Positions 1 through 6,363 of a stretch of 6,699 nucleotides of DNA are shown here, in pieces. The position numbers and the translations under genes were made by a program. How positions within the stretch are numbered: the stretch's first letter is position 1; every line of letters starts with the position of its first letter. The stretch covers positions 1 to 6,699 of the forward strand of contig CADBMG010000077.1 of the NCBI GenBank assembly GCA_902795745.1, given 5' to 3'. This DNA is from an uncultured Pseudomonadota bacterium (lineage in GTDB: Bacteria > Pseudomonadota > Alphaproteobacteria > RF32 > CAG-239). Below the pieces are notes generated by a model, which ran no database searches, was not told the origin of the DNA, and saw nothing but the letters and a program-made list of their open reading frames with translations.

Positions 1-1330
1 AAATCAGCAAATGATTGAAGATAAATAAAGATAAATCCGGATAACCTAAAAGAGATAACAAAAATAAGCCGCTGCATAACAAGCAACTGATAACAATTGA
101 CTTCACTCCTCTGTCCGGAATATCTTCCGTATCGGTAATTTCTTCCGGAACATACTCTTTTTCTCCGCCAAAAACTATGCGAGTAAACCAAATTAAGAAA
201 AAGGCTTTAACCGCACAATTTATAATCATCAAAAAATGAATGGTTTCAATCGAATATTCGGCTCTTTGAGCAATAAATAACTGCAAATTAGCCGCGGCAT
301 TGACTAAAATGAACAAGAAAATCATTCGCGTCAATCGTGAAGCCTTGTCACTGGCAATATTAACTAAACGCCACTGCGGATAATGAGGAGCAAAAGTCAC
401 ACGTGAAACGGTAGCTTCAGCAATAGCCGCTAATGTTACGAATGATGATGTCATCAAAATGTTTTCCAAAAAACTGCCGTCGAAAATTTTGGTACTGACC
501 ATCCATAAAATGCAACCGCCGACCAAAAAAGCAAAAATAACTCCTCGAGCAAATGCCACAGCAATTGCCGCTACCACCTTACGGCTGAATGTCGGTTGTT
601 CAATATCCGATTTATATCCCCAGTAATTCAAAATCAATTTACGCAGGAACACAGCCAAAGCTAATGCTCCCATCAAAATAATAAACATTACGATAATACT
701 GAACAGAGCATACGAACGTTGATCCTGCGGCAGATTTTTATACCATTCGAGCGGTGATTTTACAACATCCCAAAAGAATATAACATAAGCCTTTACTCCT
801 TGGAAAAATACCAATGGATTAATAAATGCCGATTGCTTGGTCATCATATCGCCGTATAGCTTTTGATTGCGTACATTTAATATTTGTACTGTCAAATCCT
901 CAATCTGCACCATTAGTAAATCGGCTTCTTTAATAACCCTGTCTTGCGATGCCAGTTTTTGCGACAATTCATCACGTCTTTGCGTAATGGCTGCATCTTC
1001 CGCTTCGCCTTCTTTTGGTCCGTCACCTAAAGCATCAAGCTGTTTTTGCAAAAACCTTGTTTGTTTTTCTATCTCTTTCCGATTTTCAATGATTAATGAT
1101 TCGATTTTAGTCAGATATGCCGAATATTCGTCAATTTTTTCTTTGGTAACATTTTTTTGCACCAATCCTTTTTGAATTTTCTCCAACTGCTTGGAAATTT
1201 TCGGGTGTTCTATGGATTGTTCCAATACCGCACTTTTAATTGTGTGAGCGGAAATTTGCGCCGCTTGAACTTGTGAACATAAACCCACAAGTAAAAAAAT
1301 TGAAAATATTTTAATCAGCTCTTTTTTCAT
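1..1330 (-). CDS. Mechanosensitive ion channel family protein with DUF3772 domain (3' part cut by window edge)
   Basis: The reading frame is open from the ATG at 1330 to the left edge, giving 443 residues with no stop, so the C-terminus is missing. Residues 1-24 form a signal peptide (Lys-rich start, hydrophobic core, likely cleavage after QVQA). Residues about 45-160 are charged and coiled-coil-like and contain an LDALGDGP...EGE stretch followed by RRDEL, typical of the periplasmic DUF3772 domain found in front of MscS channels. From about residue 209 there are several hydrophobic segments (roughly 209-231, 252-277, 287-312, 334-352, 359-386, 407-443), as expected for an inner-membrane channel. 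The MscS pore and beta domain would lie outside the window and cannot be checked. The family releases solutes when membrane tension rises. The start is supported by an AAGGG ribosome site about 7 bases upstream, inside the end of the preceding gene, whose TAA overlaps this ATG by one base. The two are probably coupled. Confidence 0.8.
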   Translation of the reverse strand, partial: MKKELIKIFSIFLLVGLCSQVQAAQISAHTIKSAVLEQSIEHPKISKQLEKIQKGLVQKNVTKEKIDEYSAYLTKIESLIIENRKEIEKQTRFLQKQLDALGDGPKEGEAEDAAITQRRDELSQKLASQDRVIKEADLLMVQIEDLTVQILNVRNQKLYGDMMTKQSAFINPLVFFQGVKAYVIFFWDVVKSPLEWYKNLPQDQRSYALFSIIVMFIILMGALALAVFLRKLILNYWGYKSDIEQPTFSRKVVAAIAVAFARGVIFAFLVGGCILWMVSTKIFDGSFLENILMTSSFVTLAAIAEATVSRVTFAPHYPQWRLVNIASDKASRLTRMIFLFILVNAAANLQLFIAQRAEYSIETIHFLMIINCAVKAFFLIWFTRIVFGGEKEYVPEEITDTEDIPDRGVKSIVISCLLCSGLFLLSLLGYPDLSLFIFNHLLI

Positions 1331-2343
1331 TAATTTACCCTTTTATTAAGCAAAAGTTGCAACACATTATAGGCATTCTGCGCTCCGCCGGCACGTAAAT
1401 CATCGGCGACACACCAAAAACTGAAACCGTTATCAACCGAAATATCTTGGCGTAAACGGCTGACATAAATATCGCTCTCACTTTGTACGTCGTTAAGCGA
1501 AACATAACCTAAATCAGTATGCTTATCAAATACTACCACACCTTTGGTTTCGCGCATCAAATTGCGAACATCATCAACATCAACTTCATTGCCGCACTCG
1601 GCGTTAACAAAAGCTCCTATGCCGATAAATGCCGGAACAAAAGCACAATTAGCGTGCACTTTAATATCGCTGCCCAGCAATTTTTTGATTTCCACATTCA
1701 TTGACCATTCATATTTTGTTTCATCACCAATGAACTCACCGACTTGCGGCAAAACATTAAAAGCTATCTGCTTATGAAATATCTCTTCATCATCAACCAA
1801 CGGCTCGTTCATAAAAATTTTGCGGGTTTGGTTGAACAGCTCATCCATTGCCTCTTTACCGTAAAGCGAAACTGCCATATATGTATTAATAATCAGGCGT
1901 TTTATGTCGTATTTTTCCGCAACGCTCTTTAGCGGAATCAAAAGTTGAGTTACCTGAGGTGACGGCAATGCCACAATACCTTTATGTGCCTGAGCAATCT
2001 TGTCATCGTTAAGTCCGGCTATTATCAGCGGCACATCAGAATCTGTGCTGTAAGCCGTTGAACAATCTACCACAAAAGCTTTTTTAGCAGCTGCACGCGG
2101 CACATAGTGTTTAGAAAGTTCTTCCGAAGTGGCAAAAACTGCAATATCAACACTGCCGAAGTCAAAATCTTTCAGATTGTAAACGTCCATATCAACATCT
2201 TCGCCGTAGGAAATTTGTGTACCGAGCGGACTATCAACATCAACCGCAAAAATATCTTCGGCTGACATTCCGTTTTCTTCCAGCATATTAAGCAGTTCTC
2301 TACCTTTGCTGTTCGTAACACCGACAATTGCAATTTTTTTCAT
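1330..2343 (-). CDS. Aspartate-semialdehyde dehydrogenase (Asd) family protein, active-site residues lost (Usg-like)
   Basis: This 337-residue protein has the normal length and full-length pattern of ASADH, the NADPH enzyme making aspartate semialdehyde for lysine, threonine, methionine and diaminopimelate. Conserved landmarks include KIAIVG at 3-8 (Rossmann start), VVDCSTAY at 91-98, DVPLIIAGLN at 103-112, GKEAMDEL at 162-169, IAFNVLPQ at 193-200 and SFWCVADDLRAGGAQNA at 308-324. The catalytic block is altered: the usual NPNCST reads LPSPQV (126-131), placing Pro129 where the nucleophilic Cys belongs. Met156 replaces the active-site Gln, Phe235 the substrate-binding Arg, and Ile242 the catalytic His. 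The nucleotide loop GATGxVG is GVTNSKG (8-14). I infer a non-catalytic paralogue, similar in kind to the Usg proteins. Automated annotation would probably call it asd. A ribosome site AGAGGA lies about 8 bases before the ATG. It sits 53 bases after cmk and overlaps the downstream channel gene by one base. Confidence 0.85.
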   Translation of the reverse strand: MKKIAIVGVTNSKGRELLNMLEENGMSAEDIFAVDVDSPLGTQISYGEDVDMDVYNLKDFDFGSVDIAVFATSEELSKHYVPRAAAKKAFVVDCSTAYSTDSDVPLIIAGLNDDKIAQAHKGIVALPSPQVTQLLIPLKSVAEKYDIKRLIINTYMAVSLYGKEAMDELFNQTRKIFMNEPLVDDEEIFHKQIAFNVLPQVGEFIGDETKYEWSMNVEIKKLLGSDIKVHANCAFVPAFIGIGAFVNAECGNEVDVDDVRNLMRETKGVVVFDKHTDLGYVSLNDVQSESDIYVSRLRQDISVDNGFSFWCVADDLRAGGAQNAYNVLQLLLNKRVN

Positions 2344-2396
2344 TTTTGTTTCCTCTTTTGTTTATCCTATTATAAAATTTTCTTTCTTAAAAATGA

Positions 2397-3059
2397 TTAA
2401 AATCCAAACTTTTTATCAATAATTTTTGCCACATCTTGAAGATTTTTTTCGGTTGGATATAATGATGTATCTATTTCCACCGCACCATCAGGTTTGGTCA
2501 GAGGAGCAGATGCGCGCCCCATATCACGGGCATCACGAGCTTTCATTTGTTCTAAAACTTTTTCATAATCGGTATCAATTCCGGCGGCGATTAAATCATT
2601 ACAACGCCTTTGGGCGCGTATCTCTACCGGAGCGGTAATGTAGAACTTCAAATCAGCATTCGGGCAAATAACCGTACCGGTATCACGACCATCATAGACC
2701 ACTCCGTTAGCCGGCGTTCCGTCGGCAAAAACCGGCTGCAAAGCAAAATCTTGTTGCATTTTCAAAAGTGCTTTACGCACACTCGGAATTACCGATACGC
2801 ACGAAGCAGCATGACTGCCGACATCGGAACGAAAATCTTTGTGTTTTGCCAATGTCATCATCTGCGGAAATGTCAGTGCCTTGGCAATTTCAGTTGCCCG
2901 TTCCGTATCAGACAAATCTACACCATCAAGAACCATTTGCAATCCCACTGCGCGATAAACCATTCCGGTGTCAAAATATGCCAGTTTATACTTTTGGGCT
3001 ACAAAAGCAGATATAGTTCCTTTTCCGGCTCCGGCCGGTCCGTCAATGGTAATAATCAT
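2397..3059 (-). CDS. cmk: Cytidylate kinase (CMP/dCMP kinase)
   Basis: The product is a 220-residue cytosolic P-loop kinase that phosphorylates CMP and dCMP to the diphosphates using ATP, a step in pyrimidine nucleotide supply. Visible motifs are the Walker A loop GPAGAGKGT (7-15), the CMP-site DTGMVYRA (30-37), an FRSDVGSHAA segment (76-85) followed by VRKAL (94-98), the DGRDTGTVICP core (123-133) with FYITAP after it, and the lid RDARDMGRASAPLTKPDGAVEIDTS near 174-199. Length and motif order are normal for bacterial Cmk, and nothing looks broken. A ribosome site AGGGGA lies about 10 bases before the ATG. In many proteobacteria cmk is followed by rpsA; here the next gene is the Asd-like gene instead. 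It is divergent from the response regulator gene, sharing a 120-base control region. Confidence 0.96.
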   Translation of the reverse strand: MIITIDGPAGAGKGTISAFVAQKYKLAYFDTGMVYRAVGLQMVLDGVDLSDTERATEIAKALTFPQMMTLAKHKDFRSDVGSHAASCVSVIPSVRKALLKMQQDFALQPVFADGTPANGVVYDGRDTGTVICPNADLKFYITAPVEIRAQRRCNDLIAAGIDTDYEKVLEQMKARDARDMGRASAPLTKPDGAVEIDTSLYPTEKNLQDVAKIIDKKFGF

Positions 3060-3179
3060 CAGTTTTATTCCCCTAATATATTGCTAAAACAAAACAACAT
3101 TATAAATTCTTTAACACATTTTTTATATAATACCAAACAAAGATTGGATTTATACCATATTTTTTACGGGATACAACAA
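3060..3179. promoter_or_regulatory. Divergent control region between cmk and the response regulator
   Basis: This is a very AT-rich 120-base gap between two genes read outward. A perfect TATAAT -10 box lies at 3126-3131 on the plus strand, which would give a leader of about 40 bases for the response regulator. Another perfect TATAAT lies on the minus strand at 3104-3099, placed to serve cmk. Neither has a good -35 box at 16-18 bases. In DNA this AT-rich the hexamers could occur by chance, so the exact start points are tentative. Confidence 0.4.
3168..3171 (+). promoter_or_regulatory. Ribosome binding site deciding the response regulator start
   Basis: GGGA sits 8 bases before the ATG at 3180. 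This supports starting the protein at MKILIADD, where a receiver domain normally begins. The frame stays open upstream to 2610, but a start there would lie antisense inside cmk. Confidence 0.55.
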
Positions 3180-3860
3180 ATGAAAATTTTAATAGCCGAT
3201 GATCATGAGCTTTTTCTGCAAGGTTTGGAATTTGTCTTGCGCAAGCAATATCCTGATGCCGAAATTATACTTGCCGGTTCATACAGCGATATTTTTGAAA
3301 TTATTGCCAAGCAAAAAGATTTCGATTTGATTTTGACCGATTTGGCAATGCCGGGCGCAAAATGGCTTGATGCTTTAACAAAGATTCATCACGATTGTCC
3401 GGAAACTCCGATTATCATTATTTCCGCTGTTTTCGACCGAACAATTTTGCAAAAAACCTTTGATATAGGCGTTTCCGGTTATGTTTCCAAATCATTTTCC
3501 AACAATTTGATTATCAGCGCCATCAATTTGGTTTTAGCCGGTGGTATGTATATTCCGCCGGATGTATTGCAGATGAGTTTACAGTCCACTCCGGAGCCAA
3601 TGCGTGAACTGTTTGAACATTTGGATGAAACAAAGGAAACTTCTGCGAATTCAAAGTTACTCACGCCGCGACAGAGAGATGTTTTGCAATGCTTGGCAGA
3701 AGGTTTGCCAAACAAACTTATTGCTCACAAATTAGGTTTAACCGAGGGCACGGTTAAGATTCACATTACTCTGCTGATGCGCGCGCTTGAAGTTACCAAT
3801 CGTTTGGCAGCCGTGCGCGAAGCCGTAAAACGCGGCATTATTCGAGAAACAAAATCATAA
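3180..3860 (+). CDS. NarL/FixJ-type two-component response regulator (REC + LuxR HTH)
   Basis: The product is 226 residues when started at the ATG at 3180. Residues 1-120 form a receiver domain: acidic pair Asp7-Asp8, phosphoacceptor Asp54 in LILTDLAMPG, Ser82 in IIIISA and the conserved Lys104 in GYVSKS. A linker of about 35 residues leads to a LuxR-type helix-turn-helix at about 160-212, with LLTPRQRDVLQ (160-170) and the recognition helix TEGTVKIH (188-195). All residues required for phosphorylation are present, so it should be a functional cytoplasmic transcription factor activated by a histidine kinase, which is not in the window. The next gene, rquA-like, starts 11 bases later on the same strand, so they very likely share a transcript. 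The signal and targets are unknown. A redox or oxygen link is only an inference from that neighbour. Confidence 0.93.
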   Translation: MKILIADDHELFLQGLEFVLRKQYPDAEIILAGSYSDIFEIIAKQKDFDLILTDLAMPGAKWLDALTKIHHDCPETPIIIISAVFDRTILQKTFDIGVSGYVSKSFSNNLIISAINLVLAGGMYIPPDVLQMSLQSTPEPMRELFEHLDETKETSANSKLLTPRQRDVLQCLAEGLPNKLIAHKLGLTEGTVKIHITLLMRALEVTNRLAAVREAVKRGIIRETKS

Positions 3861-3871
3861 AGGAGTAAAAG

Positions 3872-4609
3872 ATGTCTGCTAAAAAACTTCTTCCTTCATA
3901 TATGAATGTATTGTTCAATAAAATCTATGGAAATCCGATGCTTTGTGATATTCTTGATGACGCGCGGGTAGTTCGGTTGACGGATTTTTTTGCTACCGAT
4001 AAATTGGTAAAAAGTTTATTGCGCGATGTGCCGAAAAGTGCTCACGTTTTGCAGATAGGTCTTACCTTTGGCAAGCAGATTGATGCGGTATATTCAAAGG
4101 TACAAAAACAGGGAAAATTGGATATTTTTGACATTTCCGATGTACAAATTGATTTAGCGGCTAAAAAATATGCTCATCACAATATGACTATTTCAAACCA
4201 CGATGCCGCAAAATCGTGGGATGAAAAATATGATGTGATTATCTGCTACAACTTGTTACACGAGCTACCGCTGAAAACTCGTTCAAACATAATGGATAAT
4301 ATTTTGGATTCTCTTGCTACTGGTGGTAAAGCGGTTTTTGTGGATATAGCAGAGCCGGAAACATGGAATCCGCTTAAATATCCGCTTAAATGGTTTAACA
4401 AGTTATATCGCCCGTTTGCAGAGAGTATGTGGCAGCAACCTTTGGAAAACTTTTGCTCAAAAAAAGATGAATTCCGTTGGAATCATACCTATATGCACGG
4501 ACACATGTTTCAAAAAACCGTTGCCACCCGCAAAATTTTAAGCAACGAAGATGTCTTAAAACTGACAAAGTTGTTTAATAATGATAGCGGCAAAACAAAA
4601 ACGTTGTAG
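3872..4609 (+). CDS. rquA: Probable rhodoquinone biosynthesis enzyme RquA (SAM-dependent methyltransferase fold)
   Basis: The product is 245 residues with a class I SAM-dependent methyltransferase fold. Motif I is VLQIGLTFG (59-67), with Gln instead of the acidic residue and no GxGxG. A later acidic strand is LDIFDISDVQ (83-92), and post-motifs are YDVIICYNLLHELP (120-133) and GGKAVFVDIAEP (151-162). The combination of LQIG-xx-G, LLHELP, WNPLKYPLKW (165-174), RPFAESMW (180-187) and a C-terminal HGHMFQKTVA (209-218) matches what I recall of RquA, not UbiE/UbiG methyltransferases. RquA converts ubiquinone to rhodoquinone by exchanging a ring methoxy for an amino group, enabling fumarate reduction under low oxygen. 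The start has a strong AGGAG site 8 bases upstream. It lies 11 bases after the response regulator stop. The assignment is from memory of family motifs; the fallback is a generic methyltransferase. Confidence 0.75.
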   Translation: MSAKKLLPSYMNVLFNKIYGNPMLCDILDDARVVRLTDFFATDKLVKSLLRDVPKSAHVLQIGLTFGKQIDAVYSKVQKQGKLDIFDISDVQIDLAAKKYAHHNMTISNHDAAKSWDEKYDVIICYNLLHELPLKTRSNIMDNILDSLATGGKAVFVDIAEPETWNPLKYPLKWFNKLYRPFAESMWQQPLENFCSKKDEFRWNHTYMHGHMFQKTVATRKILSNEDVLKLTKLFNNDSGKTKTL

Positions 4610-4647
4610 TATAAGTCTCAAACCTTCATGCTTTAGGCAAATAACTT

Positions 4648-6009
4648 CTATTCATGAATATTAATGTCCTTAATTTGCGAGTAAAGCATTGATACAGTAC
4701 TCTTATTCTTGACTAAATTTGTCTGTAATATATCGCTGTTACTTAATTTTTCTATCTCAGTTTTTGACTTTGAATATTTTGATTGAGCAGCGTCTTTAAA
4801 TTTTTCATACAACTGAGCCAAAATACCGCATCTCGGACGCAAATCAAGCATTTGCCTTACGGTTTTTAACGTCACATAATTAAACTTTTCCATGTATCCC
4901 GCTATTTTTGCTGATTCAGCTATATTCATTCCCTTTGCCGCCGAACCACGATGGTTCCAATATTCTCGAGCTCTACCTTCTTGTGTCGGACTGAGTTTTT
5001 TAGGAGGAATTTCCGACGACACAGCATTTTTAGGATTCAATGGTAAGTATACTGCATTCATAAAACTAAAAATACCATCTTGAAAAAGATTATTGTGCTC
5101 GTAGTCTAATTTCTGGAAATCGGCAGCACATTCTTTTGTAATGTAATAATTTCTGGTTCGACTGAGATGCATTGCCGTTCTGGCTTCAAGCATACGTCCT
5201 TTAGCGTTTCGGCAAAAATTACCGGCTTTTACTTTGTGTAAATATTTTAAGGCTTCTACACGTTTATCCCAAGAATCACTACCGTAAAAAAGTTCACCGT
5301 TTTCATCAAAAAGTAATTTTCCGGCTTTTTCCAAGCAATGTTTATTTGTGCTGTCGTTCACATTAATGTACTTAGTAGCAAAATTACGCAAAACACTATC
5401 GGGATGACAAGCAAAAAAAGCCAATTCCAAAGCTAAAACCGTTTTATCTGCCTGATTAGGTCCGATACGACTGATTTGTGATTTATTTTTCGGAAAATAA
5501 CGTATAGGACATTCAGGATGCAGCATTGCCTTATAATTTTTAGGATCAAGATGACGACGCTCAGCATCTATTCTAATTTTCATTTGTTCAATTTTGCTTG
5601 CCGAATTATAATATTCTTGTTCATCCGGAGACATACATTTAAAATACTCTTCAAAATTAAATGATGTTCTTCCTTTTCTGCATTCTACCCAATAAGTCGG
5701 GTCATATGTGCTTACTTCCAGAATATCTCTTTTATCAACAAATTTAATGTCTATTGCACCATCTTTATTAAATTGTTCAAGATTAAGAACACAAATGCCA
5801 TTGGGATTATTTTTATCTGTTTCAATTAAATCCTCATATTTTTCGCGAATATAGTGCATTTCAAAATCGGTTTTTTGTGTTTTGTGATGTACCGTCTCTG
5901 TCTTTGCTTTATCTTGCAACGAATCAGTAGATGCAGGCAAGTCCTGTGCCTGAGCATTGCGACCGGTAATAATAAGTAAGCCTGTTATTATCATATGTTT
6001 CAAATTCAT
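4648..6009 (-). CDS. Exported protein of unknown function, cysteine-containing
   Basis: I do not recognise this 453-residue protein. Residues 1-21 form a clear signal peptide (MNLKHM, hydrophobic IITGLLIITG, cleavage motif AQA before Gln22), so the mature protein should be periplasmic or secreted. There is no lipobox Cys and no further membrane segment. Mature residues 22-50 are polar and low in order. Nine cysteines follow at about 73, 110, 125, 167, 201, 225, 266, 294 and 394, suggesting disulfides, though the number is odd. The body is rich in Lys, Asn, Tyr and aromatic residues. The last 50 residues are charged and probably helical. No catalytic signature is evident. A GAGGTG ribosome site about 5 bases before the ATG and a good promoter upstream show it is expressed alone. 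It converges on rquA with a gap of 38 bases. Confidence 0.82.
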   Translation of the reverse strand: MNLKHMIITGLLIITGRNAQAQDLPASTDSLQDKAKTETVHHKTQKTDFEMHYIREKYEDLIETDKNNPNGICVLNLEQFNKDGAIDIKFVDKRDILEVSTYDPTYWVECRKGRTSFNFEEYFKCMSPDEQEYYNSASKIEQMKIRIDAERRHLDPKNYKAMLHPECPIRYFPKNKSQISRIGPNQADKTVLALELAFFACHPDSVLRNFATKYINVNDSTNKHCLEKAGKLLFDENGELFYGSDSWDKRVEALKYLHKVKAGNFCRNAKGRMLEARTAMHLSRTRNYYITKECAADFQKLDYEHNNLFQDGIFSFMNAVYLPLNPKNAVSSEIPPKKLSPTQEGRAREYWNHRGSAAKGMNIAESAKIAGYMEKFNYVTLKTVRQMLDLRPRCGILAQLYEKFKDAAQSKYSKSKTEIEKLSNSDILQTNLVKNKSTVSMLYSQIKDINIHE

Positions 6010-6037
6010 TTTGCACCTCGCTCCATATTTTAAACAG

Positions 6038-6065
6038 ATTATAACATATTTTCGTCAAAAATCAA
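6038..6065 (-). promoter_or_regulatory. Sigma-70-type promoter for the exported-protein gene
   Basis: Read on the minus strand, a perfect TATAAT -10 box (6043-6038) is preceded by TG one base upstream (extended -10, TGTTATAAT). It has a TTGATT -35 box at 6065-6060 with a 16-base spacer. This places the transcript start around 6031, about 20 bases before the start codon. It is the best-formed promoter in the window. Confidence 0.65.
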
Positions 6066-6126
6066 CAAAAAATATTATTTTCGACAAAAAGTTTATGTTC
6101 TAGAAAAAATTATAGTATTTTTCGAC
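6047..6126. repeat. Three short direct repeats overlapping the promoter (possible operator)
   Basis: TATTTTCGTCAAAAA (6047-6061) and TATTTTCGACAAAAA (6076-6090) match at 14 of 15 positions. A third, partial copy TATTTTTCGAC lies at 6116-6126. The central TCG triplets are 30 and 40 bases apart, close to three and four helical turns, so a bound protein would sit on one DNA face. The first copy covers the -35/-10 spacer of the promoter at 6038-6065. Binding is an inference; the AT-rich context makes partial matches cheap. Confidence 0.45.
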
Positions 6127-6183
6127 TGATTTTAGGGCACATTATTACAAATGTATATAAGATAATCATAAGAAGAACGTAAA

Positions 6184-6288
6184 TGTTATTCTGAGGAGCG
6201 GAGTATGTTAAGAATCTCCGCACGAAGTGCGGTAATGTCGGACTAACGTCCGAAGATGCTCACGCGAACAAGTTCGCTCAACATGACG
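6184..6288. repeat. Hairpin-rich palindromic intergenic repeat element
   Basis: About 105 bases contain four adjacent 6-bp perfect stems: GCGGAG/CTCCGC (6198-6203 with 6216-6221), CCGCAC/GTGCGG (6218-6223 with 6227-6232), TCGGAC/GTCCGA (6238-6243 with 6248-6253) and GCGAAC/GTTCGC (6264-6269 with 6272-6277). The first two share bases and are alternatives. The ends TGTTATTCTGAG (6184-6195) and CTCAACATGACG (6277-6288) are imperfect inverted repeats (8 of 12), so the whole could fold as a multi-armed structure. It is more GC-rich than its flanks. Its ends resemble the dispersed TCATTCTGAG-type intergenic repeats of several bacterial genomes. A second copy cannot be tested within this window. Confidence 0.65.
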
Positions 6289-6308
6289 GGAAAATAAGAA
6301 AATGGTAC

Positions 6309-6349
6309 AAAAAAACGTTGGCGAAATCCCTTACAGGACCCGTCAACGT
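6309..6349 (-). terminator. Intrinsic terminator of the small membrane protein gene
   Basis: On the minus strand, a stem ACGTTGACG (6349-6341) pairs with CGCCAACGT (6323-6315), with one internal A-C mismatch and a 17-base loop. It is followed by seven T residues (6315-6309). It begins 14 bases after the stop of the small gene at 6364, which supports that gene being real. In the other direction there is no T run, so it acts leftward only. Confidence 0.7.
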
Positions 6350-6363
6350 ATATGTATCAAGTT

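Noticed and set aside
867..1175. Plus-strand open frame of about 100 codons, Ser- and Phe-rich
   Set aside because: It is antisense to the coiled-coil part of the channel protein; composition is that of a shadow frame and it has no ribosome site of note.
1519..1932. Several plus-strand open frames of 61-77 codons
   Set aside because: All are antisense to the intact Asd-family gene, mutually overlapping and without domain signals.
2369..2374. TATAAT on the minus strand in the cmk/Asd-like gap as an internal promoter
   Set aside because: There is no -35 box at suitable spacing and the gap is strongly AT-rich; possible, but not supportable.
2610..3179. In-frame upstream extension of the response regulator (would add 190 residues)
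   Set aside because: It lies antisense within cmk and across the promoter region, encodes no recognisable domain, and the receiver domain begins precisely at the ATG at 3180 with a ribosome site.
3479..3715. Minus-strand open frame of 78 codons
   Set aside because: It is antisense to the REC-HTH coding sequence, which has clear family motifs.
4649..4660. Perfect 12-base palindrome TATTCATGAATA between the convergent genes, considered as a terminator or operator
   Set aside because: It is AT-rich, has no loop or T tract, and mostly lies within the last codons of the exported-protein gene. No convincing terminator for rquA is seen in 4610-4647.
6184..6288. Hairpin array considered as a CRISPR or a riboswitch
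   Set aside because: The stems differ from each other in sequence, so there are no direct repeats with spacers. The segment is separated from the next start codon by the promoter at 6038-6065, so it is not in that gene's leader.
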